From contig JAVXUO010000908.1 in assembly GCA_033065855.1 (NCBI GenBank), positions 682,001 to 746,000 on the forward strand: 64,000 nucleotides of DNA. Direction: 5' to 3'. The stretch's first letter is position 1. Each line of letters opens with the position of its first letter. The DNA comes from Escallonia rubra (taxonomy: Eukaryota; Streptophyta; Magnoliopsida; Escalloniales; Escalloniaceae). Under the pieces are notes generated by a model. That model saw nothing but the letters and a program-made list of their open reading frames with translations. It did no database searches and was not told where the DNA came from. Of the stretch, positions 38,201 through 49,454 are shown piece by piece. The translations under genes and the position numbers were made by a program.

Positions 38201-40977
38201 CAAAAAGTATTCTTGAACGGCATGCTGGCAACTGAAAGAAATGATTCTTTGTGCCACTCTCCAACTTTTCTGACAAAGCCTGATTTCTCTTCTTTGAAAC
38301 CAAACTCTCAAGTTCAAGCATCGTTGTTATCCAAGAAAGATAGCAGTGGCTGCAGAGAATACATTGACCTAGAAAATGATCATGAGAAAGACTCTGGATA
38401 TGTTGACTTAGAATGTGATTTGGAGAGAGACTCCAGGTAAATGTAAAGCCCTTGAATATACAATATTTGCACGTTTTTCCTAGTGGTATCTTACCAGATT
38501 GGCTCGGGGGAGTTACTAGGAAATGTCATGCAGTTAAAGGGTGGGATAGGAGTCTGGTCTAGGCTTGTTATATCCACTTAGCAATAACAGTGGTAAGAGA
38601 ATCACATTTATAACAATAGAAGTGATCATGATGTGAAGTTATAAGCTTCTAGTGTTTTGACTATATTGATGTTCATATTTGCCAAAGACCAAATAAGCAA
38701 TATAAAGGAGCTTCTAGAGAAAAGTAGAATTGAAGGCTCAAAGTTGCGTAGTTTGGTGTTCTGGTATGTAGTAAGCTAAATGATGATGTTATATCGAATC
38801 ATGCAAAGTAAAGCTTTCAATTCACTCATTCATAATCTGAATGTACATCCGAACTACTTCGTATAACAAAAACTTAGCTTATAGTCCTTTAAGAGAAGGC
38901 CGAAATCAATTCGTTACAAAGGCAGCCTTGATTTCTATAATATATCTCATGCTGCTGCTGTAGGACCTTTTGGTTTCATTATTCAGCATCTAGATAAGTT
39001 AGTCCTTACATGAAAATAATGAAAACCTATCGTTTATTTGTACACGCTGGATGCTTTTAAATTTCTGCCTATTCTCCTCGTCATATTACTGTTAGGCAAG
39101 AAGTTATGGACTCTTAATATTTACACCAAACTCATCTACAGGGATTTCAACTAATGCACCTCGATGACATTCAAATGCAGGTTCTTTTTGGCTCCGTCCA
39201 TGGCATTGTCTCCTGAGGATCCCAAACTATCCGTTGTCAAGGAAACTCCCGGTATATATGGCACTGCTCGTGTTACTACTCCTGAATCCATCTACAAGGA
39301 TGAATTCTCTAGTTCAGTCATGAACCAAGCCTCTAGTGAATTTCCTGTACCAAATTCCACAATGGCTTCAAAATCCACGTGTTCGTTGGTGACTCCTGAA
39401 AGAAATGTCATTGCAAATACCAAATGCCTAATGTCTGAGACAGAATCATTCTTAAACTTGAGTGTCAATTCTCATACCCATAAAAGGAGAAAGTCTTTGG
39501 GCGCATCATTGTTAAATCATCTACAAGCAGAACAGTTTGACACTCCTGCATGCAAATCTCCTGGCCATGTTAATTTCACGGGGAGCTCGATCACAACGGC
39601 AGATGCAATTTGCCGAACTGAATGTGCGAATCGTGAAAGTAAATGTTCGGAAAATAATTTATTCAAGTCCGAAGTTCCTCAGCCACTACCAGTAGACAGT
39701 GCTGATGCATCATGTGTGTCTTCTGGTCATGATATGGACAAGGGACTCAAAATTTTGTGTTCACGCTGTAAAAATCCATTGGGTCTTCCTGAGAATAATC
39801 TATATGTCACATGTTCGATAACATCATTGTCGAAAATTCACTTGGCATCGGTTTGGAAAGGAATGTCGCAACCTTCGATTACAGATACATTGACAAGTAT
39901 CCCAGTTTTGATATCTGATATTTCATCGGTTAATTTACGACTCTCTGAGCGAACTCTTGAAGGTGCTCCAGGGCAGGAATTCTGGTGCAAAGAAGATGGG
40001 TGTGTTTTCAATACTATATTCTGCCCTTTCTGTGGGAACGACAATTACTGTATTGGTGTACAGGTCATGGCAACTGATGCATCAAATCTCCAGTTACTCA
40101 ACAAGGTTTGACTTGTTCACCCGTTCTAGTCTTTCTCAAGTATAAAACCTTACTACTGACCCAAAGCGTGCTTAATCCTTCACTTGTTTTATGTTCTATT
40201 TCAGTTTTCACCCTCCTTATTTTGGTTTGTGCAGATGGTATTTTACTTGGATCGCTTGGAAATTGACAATCTTAAAACCTCAACAGATAAGGTAAGTTTT
40301 TATGTTATTTATTATGTATCATTATTAGGTAAGCTAAAGAAGAAAAGGTAAGGACACACTATCTAATAAATGCAGGCTTGATCTCATGTTTGAAATCTGA
40401 TTTCATAAAATGACTACTTTTAGCAGCTGACTAATGTTGCTATAATTGACCAATTGAAAATCCATTTGCTGCTTTACCAACAATAGGAATCAGATCTGCG
40501 TGATCAATGTTTCCATGTTGCTGAGGTGATAAGGATCTCTAGCGTCAGATACATTTTATAGGAACGAAAATTTCAAACTCATCATCATGTATAACTGACA
40601 TTCAGTTCCATCGATAAATAGGCAGTATCAGTTCTGGTAAACTATCACTAGATCAAGTTATAGGCATGAAAGGAATTGAATCAAGCATAGCTCTTTATAA
40701 TTGATGAGCTAGCTAACATTCCTGAGCTCCATTCTAGGGATTGTTGCTGTCTTGTGGCTCATGTACCGATAGAACATCAGTTTTGGATTCAATTGAGATG
40801 TTCTCATACTCCCCACAACAACAGAACTCTGGAGGCTGGAGGACTACAAGATCAAAGGTACTTCAGTATGCTTCACTCGAATTTCGGGGTTAGTTAGTGC
40901 TGGAAAATAGTTACACGTGTTCATTAATCTTGCAGATGAGACTGCCAAAGAAGGGGCTTTCTTCCACAGAACGTTGA
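26271..40977 (+). CDS. FANCJ: FANCJ/BRIP1-like Fe-S DEAH DNA helicase
   Basis: Superfamily 2 XPD/RAD3-type 5'-3' helicase of the FANCJ branch, acting in the nucleus in crosslink and replication-linked repair. Exons: 26271-26634, 26845-26923, 27958-28033, 28333-28397, 28475-28519, 28613-28713, 28801-28942, 29788-29849, 29924-29997, 30077-30147, 31074-31161, 31293-31365, 31489-31584, 32392-32500, 32871-32964, 33063-33146, 33233-33389, 33531-33724, 35232-35276, 35482-35510, 35610-35731, 36787-36834, 37894-38018, 38120-38436, 39181-40105, 40235-40291, 40487-40525, 40738-40857, 40936-40977. These sum to 3843 nt, 1280 residues, without frame break. Seen: Walker A SPTGTGKS (64-71); four Fe-S cysteines C180, C195, C206, C226; DEAH 288-291; TSGTLSPM near 480; motif VI QAAGRCIRHR (721-730). 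A long C-terminal part, mostly one 925-nt exon, ends with cysteine pairs (CSRCKNP, FCPFCGNDNYC). The ATG context is AAAAATGG. RTEL1 and CHL1 are less likely given the C-terminal part and gene order. Confidence 0.93.
29000..29787. other. FANCJ intron with C/A-rich insertion-like sequence
   Basis: The intron between the exons that split the DEAH codon. About 29340-29600 is dense in CACCACCAT-type sequence unlike the rest of the gene and like the simple-sequence stretches elsewhere in the window. No inverted ends found. Confidence 0.4.
30708..30935 (+). repeat. Perfect 114-bp tandem duplication in FANCJ intron
   Basis: The copies 30708-30821 and 30822-30935 are identical by eye except at the last two bases. 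They start TTTGAAATGAATAGTGCAAG and end CTTCTTCTTTTCCTGA. They lie in the intron 30148-31073. Near-identity points to a very recent event or an assembly duplicate. Confidence 0.9.
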
Positions 40978-41369
40978 TTTACAACGTACCATGCAATTTC
41001 GGTGAATGAGTGGTTTTTTTGCACGTGACATCCAGTTGAGCAGATAGGCACTCTTCAGTCCGTTGATGATAATCGGTTGAATGAAGCTGTTCTGTAATGG
41101 CCATTTGCTCCAAGCTTTTTGAGACAAGAAAATGGCCTTTGTAAAAGTTCACCACCACAAGCACTAACCACAACTTACTTGAGGGGCACTTTGACAGTCT
41201 CATGTTAGACTCCTAAGATGTTTAGACCACATGAATCAGCTCATGATAGCCTTACAAGGTTTGTAGTGGTGTCAAAGGACTTAGAAGGGTGGATGTATAT
41301 TTTGGTGCCTGGTTTGTTTCTACAGTATGACTTGTAAAGAATACTATGGTAGTCTTTTAAATTTATATC

Positions 41370-41375
41370 AATAAA
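41370..41375 (+). terminator. Candidate poly(A) signal of FANCJ
   Basis: AATAAA, 393 bp after the FANCJ stop codon and just before LINE-derived sequence begins. Position suits a plant near-upstream element; inferred only. Confidence 0.4.
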
Positions 41376-41429
41376 ACAGCATACAAGTACAATTAGCTGT
41401 CTCGGTGCTTCTAAGCATTCAAGTGTTTG

Positions 41430-42480
41430 CTGTTCATCCTGCCTAAGAAATCCATGAGCTAAATTGTAGCCAAAATAAGAGCCTTTATATGGCATGGCAA
41501 GGATATTGAGTGTACAAGGAGCTGAAGTTGCTTGCAAAGACCTTCGTTTGCCTAAAAAAGAGTGGGAATTAGGGCTTAAAAGGTTGGAGGATTGGATAAA
41601 GCTATCATCTGCAAACACGTGTGGGACACTGCTCATAAAAAAATATTCCTTGTGGTCAAATGGTGTCATATGTACATTGTAAAAGACGAGCATTTTTGGT
41701 CCTTTAAGGTTTAAGCCTTCAGTGGAATTATTCTGGACTTGGTGCAAGATCTTGAAGTTAAGAGTGCAACTTCAACATTTCATTACATAATCAAGTGGGG
41801 GATGGTAAAGATACTTGGCTATGGCTTGATAAATGGATGGAGGGAGGCCCTCCTAACTGCTAAACATGGCCAAAGGATCATTTGTGAGACTGGAATGGCC
41901 CTTACTAGCAGAGTTACTGATATTATGCATGGTGCCCATTGGGTGCTACCTAATGCAAGATCTCAAGCTCTCGAGATTGGCATGCTGATACGAGGTCTAT
42001 GCCTAGGCCTAATCCCGATAAGCAAGATAAGGTTGTCAAGAATCTCCATCCTAAAGCTTTGTGGAGGATGGTACTGGAGAAGCTGCAAGTGGTAATTCCT
42101 TTGCTTTCATGGAATCACTTCTCTCATTACGCTATTCAAATTTTCAGAGGTAAACGTTTCAAGGCAAAATTATGCAAGTTAGTAACAGTAGTTACGGTCA
42201 ATGATGTTTGAAATGAAACGAATGCCAAAGTTTTTTATCAGAAGCAGAGGACAATCAATAGATGTCTGTAACTTATCCAACAATGGATACAATCTCGTGT
42301 TAAAAGCTGGAAGCAGGCTCCCTCTCATATACAGAACACGCAACTATGTTCAGCTGGGGGTTAAGGCTGTGGTTTTGATGTTTTCTGTTAAGGACCCTGC
42401 ATACAAAGTTTAGATTGTTTTTGTTTCTAATTGTACATTGGTGAGTGGGTTAAATGGAATGAAAGGACTCTTGACCAAAA
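41430..42480 (+). mobile_element. Decayed LINE, 3' end of ORF2
   Basis: Frames give the C-terminal parts of an L1-type ORF2: KIRAFIWHG, GAEVACKDLRLPKKE, then DGKDTWLWLDKWMEGG, SRVTDIMHG and a terminal KRFKAKLCKLVTVVTVNDV block followed by a degraded NETNAKVF and INRCL segment. It covers only the region after the polymerase palm, as expected of a 5'-truncated insertion. Several frame changes and stops show it is dead. It begins some 50 bp after the FANCJ poly(A) signal. Confidence 0.75.
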
Positions 42481-43148
42481 AGGAAGAAGAAGGTTATTAC
42501 TGAAAGTGTTTTGTTGCTTTTATTGAAATTTGTATTGACATATTTTTGTCGCTGAAAAACATTTAACGGTGTTCTTTTGGTACAGCACTTCTGCTGTACA
42601 AAGAAGATCCCGATCCTTCACTGGTACAGTTTAACCCTAATTTTTCTCTTCAAATCTTAATGTGCCGAAGGGGATGCAAAAGTCAAAACCCTTCTACACC
42701 TAATTTCCTCACAAAAGGTCAAAAACATTGCGCTAACTGGACATTCAAAGTGGTTGATAAGAAATTGGGCACGACTCTACCTATTTTCCAATTTATTCAC
42801 TTTATTTCATGGCATTTTGAAAATTTTCTTTTATGTTGTGCTGTCTTTCTTGTCCCAAGAGAGAGAAGAAGAAAAAAAAAAAAAATTTGTCATTGTCTCG
42901 AGGCATCTATAGGTTGCCAAATCCATCACTATTTTCTATTGACTATACAGTTCTGATATATGGCCCATCCCGGGTGATTCTTCGTTCTTCTGGTGACAAT
43001 CGTGCAAGTCCATCACCATCAGAATCATAATTAAGAAAACAAAAGCAATCAAGCATGGAGCCCAATAAATCAAAAGGACTAAATCATAAGGCCAGATTGC
43101 AAGTTTCAGCATACTATCGATGTTCTAAACTCCTTCAGATGTGTTTCT
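42481..43148. other. Intergenic between LINE and WOX13
   Basis: The two flanking genes converge here. A small hairpin TACAGCA-CTTC-TGCTGTA lies near 42583. A poly-A run lies near 42873. No coding sequence seen. Confidence 0.4.
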
Positions 43149-45719
43149 TCAGCTGCTATGTACTCCATTATCCAACGATGTCGTGCCCTTCCCCTCGTAA
43201 TAAGGACTAAACCTCCCTGGACTGTCCATTTTATCTGTGAGGTCTGCACACACAACAAGTAGCGAGAAAATGAGTTTAGAGAGGAAAAAGAAAATATGCG
43301 TTGTTCCGATGATAAGACAGAGCAAAAAGAAATGGCATACTTGGAAGAGTCTCAAACATAGCTAAATGATCCAAGCTGCCATTGGAGGGTGTATCCATGT
43401 AATACATTTCAGCTCTTATCTCAGGATCTTGGATATATTCATTTTCAGCCCTTGTTGTACTCTCCTGCGGTAGGGCATCCTCTGGTTTCTTTGTTTTTTC
43501 CTTTGAGGACTCAGTTTCTGCTTCAACTTCTGATTCTGCATTGTTTGGGGTTACTGTCGATTGCTTTCTTTTTGACCGAGCCCTCCTGTTCTGGAACCAA
43601 TTATAGACGTTAGTTTCAGTTATTTGGCCATGCTGCGACAGCTGGGCGGTTATCTCTTTAATCTTCTGCTTGCTAGGAGTGCCACTGCCTTCTTCAAAGA
43701 TACGCTCGAGATATTGAAGCTGCACAGAAGTTGGGGTCCACCGCTGCCTGGCTGTGATCTTGTTGCCAGCATACGCCATTAGCGGATCTCCATATAGAGT
43801 ACTCAGCCTCATCCCTAAGCAAGAAAATAGTGGCACTACCCTTTTAGAGGTGAAGGAGATACTTTCCTTGATAAATTTCTTGTATAGTTTTGGTTGTTAC
43901 CAGAAAAAGGAGTACAAACAAGTGGAATCTGCTAATTTCGTAAAAACAAGATTTTATTTTTCAAGTCCCATGAACAAACTCCACCAAACCTCATTTCAAC
44001 CCTCATTTTCAAGGACCTGGATAACTTAATTTACAACTGAGAATAAAAATGTGCCTAAAACTGTAAGCTTGTCTACTTCAAAATGTGCCTAAAAGAAGTA
44101 AGCTTGTGTACTTCAAGTTCATGTAACCAAACTAAGGACATGGGGCTTTACAGTAAATAGTAGAAGGAATATGGATGACAATCATCTTCCTTCCTCTGGG
44201 AACTGCATTCCCAGGTAAAAAAATTGCAGCAATGTACATGAAAGCAAAATAAAGAAACTGATGCAAACAACTCCAGTCCACAACCATAGAGACAATTGCA
44301 GGATTAAGAACAAAGAATACTCGATGATATAAATCAAGTCCAATATCAAGTACTTTAGACAAAAGGAGGAAGTGTAATTGAGCTCAAATCTGATACTCAA
44401 GCATCCTCCAAATGAAGCAGCGTGTCAAACAAACAAGAGGGACACAAGGTTTACCATTTGAAAACAAAGTGTAACTATAAAATTGTAGCCTTTTATCATA
44501 AGGAAAGCAAGGAAAGAAACCAAAACATGCGTCGTAGTAACATATATTCAAAGCAAAAGTGAAGGGAATTCCATCCACGGGACACGGGAGAGCCATGAAT
44601 GGTGGCTGAGCACATGTTACATGTTTGAACCAAGAGAAGTGCAACTTGGTTAGGAGCGGGAAAGAAAGGGATTGTTGCGAAACCTAAGACAAAGCATAGT
44701 GTAACATAACTTGTACAAGTAACCTAGCTACATAAAAACATTTTACAACAGCATACGATGTAATGATATGTTTCTAGCATCATTTACAACTGAAAAAGGG
44801 AATTTCCAGTATGCTGGACAGGTTGACCGAGAAGTCGGCCTTTTTTTCTATTCTACCCAATGGCTGCTCGTGAAATTTACATTATACTACGGTCTCACCC
44901 CCACGCCAAACAATTTACCTCTAGAACAATATTGTGGTCAACTGGATATAATTTTCTTCGAAGCAAGTTCATAGAAGGCGTAATTTATGACTCCATTCAT
45001 ACATCAACTCCCCTGGACCACAACACTACTACGTAAATTTCTATTCTTTTGTTTCCCTTTTCTTTTCTGGGGGTGTGGTGAAAGAGAATCCATGTTGTAC
45101 ACAATCAACCCACAAACTGCCCCCAGCTAACTAAAGAACAAACAACCACCACAAAAAAGCAAAAACATTTATTGACAAAATAAACAGCAGCCACAAACTC
45201 CCCCTAACTTATGTACAAACATAAAACAACCAAAATAAGAGCATTAAATCACAAACTACGAACAACCCACAATCTTAATGAATACACAAAGCATTCTAGA
45301 GAGAGCACCCACAAGATCAACCCATAAACTGCCCCTACCCAACTGAATGTACAACAACCAAAACAAGAACATTCAATTCAAAACAAAACCAGCACCCACA
45401 AACATTAAAATTCATAGAAGACAGATCAATACCCACAAAGATCAATTGCTGATACACAAAGCATTCTAGAGAACACAGAGAGAGAGAGAGAATATTAACC
45501 AGTAGGAAGATCCTGCTGAGCAGTCATGGCCTTGTGCATCTCAACAAGCTGCTCGCTAATCACGGTGTACGCCACGATCTGTTTCCTCAAAACCTCCATC
45601 TGCTCGTCAGTCATCACCCTCACCATGGCCCCCCCTTCGCCACCCCCGGCCCCCTCACCACCACCATTCTGACTATGATTCTGGTGTTCTTCTTCTTGTT
45701 GTTGCTTTTCCCACTCCAT
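43149..45719 (-). CDS. WOX13: WOX13-clade WUSCHEL-related homeobox transcription factor
   Basis: Nuclear DNA-binding regulator of the ancient WOX13 clade (Arabidopsis WOX10, WOX13, WOX14), which acts in development and tissue growth. Three exons: 45719-45500, 43814-43341, 43243-43149, all GT-AG, total 789 nt, 262 residues; Arabidopsis WOX13 is of similar length. The N-terminal clade signature is present ([13 protein letters not shown] ... [16 protein letters not shown], about residues 37-70). The homeodomain spans about 96-158, with helix 3 [16 protein letters not shown] at 143-158; VYNWFQN is typical of this clade. After it comes an acidic Glu/Ser/Thr tail ([17 protein letters not shown]) and a short exon ending NGVHSS. 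The WUS box of the modern clade is absent, as expected. Intron 1 is about 1.7 kb with no recognisable element. By sequence it is WOX13-like; by position it matches WOX10/WOX14, so the symbol names the clade. Confidence 0.95.
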
Positions 45720-47122
45720 GCCGCTTAAACCCTATTGCCTGTGATCCTGGGGGTTTAGCTTCTGTATGGTAGTAGCAGAAATACGGAGTTTATTTTTTAT
45801 TTTTTATAGTAATTGACATAATTACAGGCGCGTTTTATTCAGCGTGTAATCTTCGCGGATTTTCCGCGCCCCTATAATTTAGGAGAGAAAACATTCCTCC
45901 CAAAGGGTAGATTGCAAAGACACCCCTGAAGTTTTGGAAAAATTCCAAGATGACTTTTGAAATGTTTTGCTATATGTACAGTTGCAACTTTTTAGCTTTA
46001 GCAGCAAGGTAGTCTTGTGGGCACTGCCAAATTGGCTAACGGTACTCCTTCACTGCTTTACAAAATTGTACGTTACCAAATCACGCACATGACTTGGCAA
46101 TACGAAGAGTGCATTCATCAATTTGGTTAGTACCAACAGAATTGCCCCAAACAGTAATAGTAATATATGGTTTTGTTCTTCGCCAGACACTAAAAGGATG
46201 TGAACTTATTAGAGGTATTGTTTGGGAGGTGATCTCCAACATTAATATATGTAATCGATTTTGATGCCAATTTATCGTACCTTTCTAACTACACTTTCTA
46301 GATCCTTATAAAGGATACGAAGTGTAACAGACAGTAGCGGAACATGGTTATTATATTATATCAACCGTCAATCCAAAATCGAATCAAATCACATTTATAC
46401 AGAGAAGAACTGTGTAAAATAAGAAAAATAATCATTTTACATTTTTTAACGAATCAGGTTTGATAAAATAAAAAAAAAGGTTATAAAAACAAATTAAATT
46501 CAGGAAAGTGGATATACTAAAATTTTTTTTTGAACAAATAAAGGACCATTTAATATCTTATTACAGAAGTGACATCATTAGCATTGGTTGCGCTTTTACA
46601 TAGCGCTACCCACGCCTACCATCAATGATATGTGTGGGGTAGCGCTATATTTTTGGTGCCATTTTTGAGGAAGCGCGCAGTAACTTTTATTAACATAACA
46701 TTAACATTACAGATGGAGTTGGACGTTGCTTTTTCAGCAGTCAGTGTGATTGGGTCAACCGGCAAGCAGCCACCACAAACTACTAGTCAAGAGGAAGAGT
46801 CATATGCTTTCAAGGGTCCTGGTGTGCTGGGAGCTTTCACATTCCAAAGGCTTTCTTTCCTAGCACTTACAAGTGCAACAAAAAGACGAGAAAAAGACTA
46901 GGCAAAGGAATCTTATAGCATGTACGCAGAAAGCTACTTGGCTTTGATGGGTCAAGGTCAATCCATAAAAAAACGTTCCCCAGCTGGCCTTCTCCCTGAG
47001 CTGAATGTTTAAAGTTCTTGCTTTTGTGATTTGTGAATGTAGGCTTTCTTCTCTTAAGCCCATCTTCATCCAGAGAATCTCCCATTTGCGCAATTAATAC
47101 TGTTGAAAAGCTACCTGAAGAT
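45720..47122. other. Divergent intergenic region between WOX13 and the DUF4220 gene
   Basis: Holds both promoters. AT-rich, no clear repeat. A frame at 46713-46901 opens just after an acceptor-like TTACAG but matches nothing I know. Confidence 0.4.
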
Positions 47123-47292
47123 ATGCTCCTTGGAGGTATGTCTCTACTCGAGAACTTTGACTAACCATGGCTTCATATGCTATTTCCCAAATGTTCATTT
47201 CTCAGATATGTAGAAGTTTTAGCCTTCTGTGATTCAGAAGAATCAAATTTTCACGGAATTGTCTTTCTTGGTTGGCAGTTGCGAGTGCGTTG

Positions 47293-49347
47293 ATGTATGT
47301 GGAGAAGAGGAGCCTGATAGAGGTGTTCCCAGAGAGTATAAAGAAAGAGTGGAATGACTGGGAACTGCGTGTACTAATCCTCTTGAGCCTCGTATCTCAA
47401 GTGGTGCTAGTCTTGTTTGGCAACAAAAGGAAGTACATGCCCAAAACTAGGATCAGAGTTGCTCTTTGGTCTGCCTACTTGACGGCGGATTGGATGGCAA
47501 CAATGGCTTTAGGCGTCTTATCCAAGAATATTCAGCAACAACAAGGCTGCAACCCCGAGCAGAAGCTCGACCCCGATGATGTCCAATCCCTGAACGAGCT
47601 CATGTCTTTCTGGGCGCCGTTTTTGTTGCTCCACTTGGGCGGTCCAGATACTATTACCGCCTACGCGATGGAAGACAATGAGCTTTGGTTGAGGCATTTG
47701 GCAGGGCTAGTTATACAGACGGTAGTCGCTGTCTACATCTTCCTTATGGCTTGGCCTGGTTCTACTTGGCTGCCAATCTTGAGTTTACTCATCCTGAACT
47801 CGGGTCTAATCAAGTATTGCGAACGGACGTGGGCGCTGCGGTCAGCAAACACTGAGCATTTCCGCGATTCCATGCTCACCTCGCCTGATCCTGGTCCCAA
47901 CTACGCCAAGTTCATGGAGGAATTCACTTTAAAAAAGGCAGAGGGATTCCATGTCAAGGCAGATGAGGTTATCGAGATTCCTGTTTTAGCCGACCGTTCT
48001 GATCCCGATGCGGAAGACAAGTTAATATGCGAGGCCTATGATCTTTTCCAGATATTCAAGCGTCTATTCGTGGACCTAATCCTCAGTTTTCAAGACAGAG
48101 ACAGTAGCCAGATATACTTCCGAAAGCTCAATGCGAAAAAGGCTTTCCATGTCGTTGAGGTTGAGCTTGGATTCGCGTTTGACATGCTTTACACCAAGGC
48201 GCCCGTGGCCTACACTGTTATAGGCTGTGTGATTCGTGCTGCCTGTTTCAGCTGCACCCTTTCGGTTCTGGCAGCATTTGTGTTTCTATGTGACAAGAGT
48301 AGGTACCAACGTGTTGATCTGATCATCACTTACCTACTGCTAGTGGTGGCTGTCCTACTAGATATATATGCGGTGATTGTTATGCTCGACTCCGATTGGA
48401 TGGATCGTTGGTTGAGCAAACACAATAAAACTCGTAGCGACCTGTTAGTAGTTTCTTCTTTACAACGTCCTAAGAAACTATGGTGGTCCAATTTGATGGC
48501 GCAATATAACGTGCTAAGCGTTTGCCTAAGGGATAAGCCTGCAATGTGCCAGGGAGTCCAAAAGTTTTTTCAGATCGATGATTTCCGAGAAAAGCACCGT
48601 TACAAGACATATAGCAGAGTTTCCCCTAAGTTGAAAGAGCTCATTTTCGATCAACTTGACTCTTTTGCAAAAAGCAGCTCTGATCTCAAAGCTTTATGCA
48701 CCACTAGAGGTAGTTTCGCTCTCAGAGAAAATGATTGCCACAAGTATCTTAAATGGAGTACTAGCGACGTTGAATTTGATCAGAGCATTCTTATCTGGCA
48801 CATTGCCACGGATCTGTGCTATTACAGGGATGTCGGCGAAAATCTAGTTGATCCCAAAGGTAAAGAAAGCAAGCACATATCAGACTATATGATGTATCTT
48901 CTTGTCATGTGCCCTTATATGTTGCCAATAGGAATTGGGTTGATCAGGTTTCGGGACACTTGTGCCGAAGCCAGGGAGTTTTTTCAGGAGAAGAGTCCGA
49001 TACATGGCAAAGCCGAGGCCTGCAGGAAGCTTCTCGAAGTGAACACTGAAGTTTTACCGGCTAAGGTGAAGGGGGACAGGAGCAAGTCAGTGTTGTTTGA
49101 CGCCTGTAGGCTCGCAAAGTCACTGCGGGCAATGGAGGGACACAAATGGGACGTTGTTGCGAGCCATGTGTGGGTGGAGATGCTCGCGTACGCGGCTACT
49201 CACTGCAGAGGGAATCACCATGCTCAGCAGCTCCGGAAAGGGGGAGAGCTTCTCACGCATGTCTGGCTTCTGATGGCACATCTGGGTATTACAGAACAAT
49301 TCCAGATATCCAAAGGCCATGCTAGAGCCAAGCTGATTGTGAAGTAG
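47293..49347 (+). CDS. DUF4220/DUF594 multi-pass membrane protein
   Basis: Plant-specific protein of unknown biochemical role. From the first in-frame ATG (47293) it has 684 residues in one exon. The N-terminal half is DUF4220: hydrophobic segments at about 25-42, 104-112 and 132-165 around WSAYLTADWMATMALG, FWAPFLLLHLGGPDTITAY and WLRHLAGLVIQTVVAVYIF. More membrane segments follow near 305-370. The C-terminal DUF594 ends HVWLLMAHLGITEQFQ. The codon at 47272 sometimes taken as start is TTG and unlikely. An alternative start is a 13-nt exon from ATG 47123 with donor GGAG|GTATGT at 47136, joined to an acceptor TTGGCAG at 47278; this keeps frame and gives MLLGVASAL before MYVEK (693 residues). 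Only transcript data can choose. The family is often multi-copy in plants; the neighbours suggest no function. Confidence 0.9.
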   Translation: MYVEKRSLIEVFPESIKKEWNDWELRVLILLSLVSQVVLVLFGNKRKYMPKTRIRVALWSAYLTADWMATMALGVLSKNIQQQQGCNPEQKLDPDDVQSLNELMSFWAPFLLLHLGGPDTITAYAMEDNELWLRHLAGLVIQTVVAVYIFLMAWPGSTWLPILSLLILNSGLIKYCERTWALRSANTEHFRDSMLTSPDPGPNYAKFMEEFTLKKAEGFHVKADEVIEIPVLADRSDPDAEDKLICEAYDLFQIFKRLFVDLILSFQDRDSSQIYFRKLNAKKAFHVVEVELGFAFDMLYTKAPVAYTVIGCVIRAACFSCTLSVLAAFVFLCDKSRYQRVDLIITYLLLVVAVLLDIYAVIVMLDSDWMDRWLSKHNKTRSDLLVVSSLQRPKKLWWSNLMAQYNVLSVCLRDKPAMCQGVQKFFQIDDFREKHRYKTYSRVSPKLKELIFDQLDSFAKSSSDLKALCTTRGSFALRENDCHKYLKWSTSDVEFDQSILIWHIATDLCYYRDVGENLVDPKGKESKHISDYMMYLLVMCPYMLPIGIGLIRFRDTCAEAREFFQEKSPIHGKAEACRKLLEVNTEVLPAKVKGDRSKSVLFDACRLAKSLRAMEGHKWDVVASHVWVEMLAYAATHCRGNHHAQQLRKGGELLTHVWLLMAHLGITEQFQISKGHARAKLIVK

Positions 49348-49454
49348 GACTGTAACTGATCATGTTTCTGTAGGGCCTGTTCTTTTTGGTGCCTTTAAGC
49401 AATAATGGAGTCCTCTTTAAGTTCACTGATTTCTTTATTTTATTTGTTCATAAC

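Noticed and set aside
46713-46901. Frame starting after an acceptor-like TTACAG
   Set aside because: A weak likeness to the linker before an ABC transporter membrane domain did not hold up: no transporter sequence follows.
47272-47292. Start of the DUF4220 frame at 47272
   Set aside because: The codon is TTG; nuclear plant genes rarely start there, and an acceptor-like site overlaps it.
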